From Cryomorphaceae bacterium (lineage in GTDB: Bacteria; Bacteroidota; Bacteroidia; Flavobacteriales_D; Sanyastnellaceae), in assembly GCA_016124575.1 (NCBI GenBank), contig WGNM01000003.1:38755-102754 (forward strand): a stretch of DNA of 64,000 bases. Direction: 5' to 3'. Position 1 is the stretch's first letter. The number at the start of each line of letters is the position of its first letter. This document shows, one piece after another, positions 63,666-64,000 of the stretch. The notes below the pieces were generated by a model, which worked only from the letters and a program-made list of their open reading frames with translations, ran no database searches and had not been told where the DNA came from. Both the position numbers and the translations under genes were made by a program.

Positions 63666-63960
63666 GATTATCCGCAATGCTTCCTGACCCTGTAATGAAG
63701 GATCCGCAAGGCCATGGCTAGCACCCATCAAGTCGTTGTTGAAGCGGATTTCAACGTTAATTTTGATTATCCGCAATGCTTCCTGACCCCGTAATGCTTT
63801 ACCTATAAAGCCATAGCTAGCACCCATCATTTCGATTTTGTAGGCGATTTCAAACTCATTTTGATTATCCGCAAAGCTTCCTGACCCCGAAAAACGGCAT
63901 CCACAAAGTTTTAGTTAGCACCCACAAAGTCGTTGTCGGAGCAGTGTTTCTAGCCAGTAT
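63666..63960. repeat. Tandem repeat, three units of 98-99 bp
   Basis: Units start at 63666, 63765 and 63863 with GATTATCCGCAA-(T/A)-GCTTCCTGACCC. Later in each unit come (C/T)AGCACCCA and, in units 1 and 3, AGTCGTTGT. Unit 3 is the most diverged and has a variant second half, ATCCACAAAGTTTTAG, which is the part found again at 30825-30866. On the minus strand units 1 and 2 share a 33-codon reading frame containing GQEALRII and MGAS. Confidence 0.85.
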
Positions 63961-64000
63961 GTTTGAAGTAACATAAGCTAAAAACATGTGCAAGAACACC

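Larger units (their letters stand above)
63409..64000. other. Gene-poor right end with G-rich tract and tandem repeats
   Basis: No gene is called in the last 592 bases. They contain a G-rich tract (63603-63623), a tandem repeat of about 99 bp (63666 to about 63960) and otherwise AT-rich sequence. A minus-strand frame at 63480-63830 crosses two repeat units and the G tract and reads low-complexity Pro/Thr/Lys in its second half, so it is treated as an accident of the repeats. Confidence 0.5.

Noticed and set aside
63480..63830. 116-codon minus-strand frame over the G-rich tract and tandem repeats
   Set aside because: Its sequence is the translation of repeats plus a Pro/Thr-rich G-tract complement; no signal or conserved domain is visible, so it is described as a repeat.
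63666..63960. CRISPR array
   Set aside because: The repeated units are about 99 bp and contiguous, without short repeats alternating with unique spacers, and no cas gene is in the window.

Overview
This window comes from a member of the Bacteroidota, most likely the Flavobacteriales. Five things point there: several type IX secretion system (T9SS) cargo proteins with type A or gliding-motility (type B) C-terminal sorting domains; two T9SS outer-membrane genes (a PorV/PorQ-family barrel and PorZ); -7 elements of the TAnnTTTG type with almost no Shine-Dalgarno sites; a ribosomal protein L21 with a helix-hairpin-helix tail; and a fused HemC-HemD. No tRNA, rRNA, CRISPR array, transposase, integrase or phage gene was seen. 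This looks like ordinary chromosomal core DNA with lineage-specific secreted proteins in between.

Layout. 0-2.2 kb: start of hemL, kynureninase and a TrkA/KtrA-type potassium regulator. 2.2-10.1 kb, minus strand: GldL-like membrane protein, comF, free methionine-R-sulfoxide reductase, Ig-like lipoprotein and a 1527-residue T9SS protein. 10.1-14.3 kb: a DUF72 protein convergent with secA, whose terminator lies inside the DUF72 reading frame. 14.8-18.4 kb: class Ia ribonucleotide reductase nrdB-nrdA. 18.5-25.1 kb: a dockerin-like secreted protein, hemA-hemCD, a PorV-like barrel, heme A synthase with an unusual upstream region, and a heavy-metal-associated lipoprotein. 25.2-28.4 kb: EamA transporter, rplU-rpmA, serS. 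28.4-35.6 kb: a lipoprotein, a TPR protein and a 1531-residue secreted hydrolase. 35.6-37.6 kb: a lysoplasmalogenase-like and an alkylglycerol-monooxygenase-like gene, overlapping. 37.7-47.4 kb: DUF4286, rsmA, fbp, mfd, a small lipoprotein, a kelch protein, truB, queA and a TM2 protein. 47.5-52.5 kb, minus strand: a thioredoxin-fold gene broken by one stop codon and three T9SS cargo genes, one of them frameshifted. 52.9-58.6 kb: a PccB-type carboxyltransferase, then a tight minus-strand set of methionine aminotransferase, omega-amidase-like nitrilase and cobalamin-binding radical SAM protein. 58.7-63.4 kb, minus strand: a MORN-repeat protein, an AlbA_2/Schlafen-type protein and porZ. 63.4-64 kb: a G-rich tract and a tandem repeat of about 99 bp.

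How the genes fit together. HemL, HemA and HemCD supply tetrapyrroles and CtaA makes heme A for terminal oxidases. The PorV-like protein and PorZ belong with the machinery that exports and anchors the cargo proteins encoded here. RsmA, L21, L27, SerRS, TruB and QueA are translation functions; NrdAB and Mfd serve DNA synthesis and repair. The lysoplasmalogenase/alkylglycerol-monooxygenase pair suggests breakdown of ether lipids. Methionine aminotransferase plus omega-amidase suggests keto-acid and amide salvage.

Genes are packed tightly. Convergent neighbours often overlap or abut (2234-2244, 10999/11003, 23272-23288, 43266/43268, 54433/54434), and several promoters sit only 4-7 bases before the start codon, which suggests leaderless or near-leaderless transcripts. 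All functional calls come from reading motifs by eye; no database search was run.
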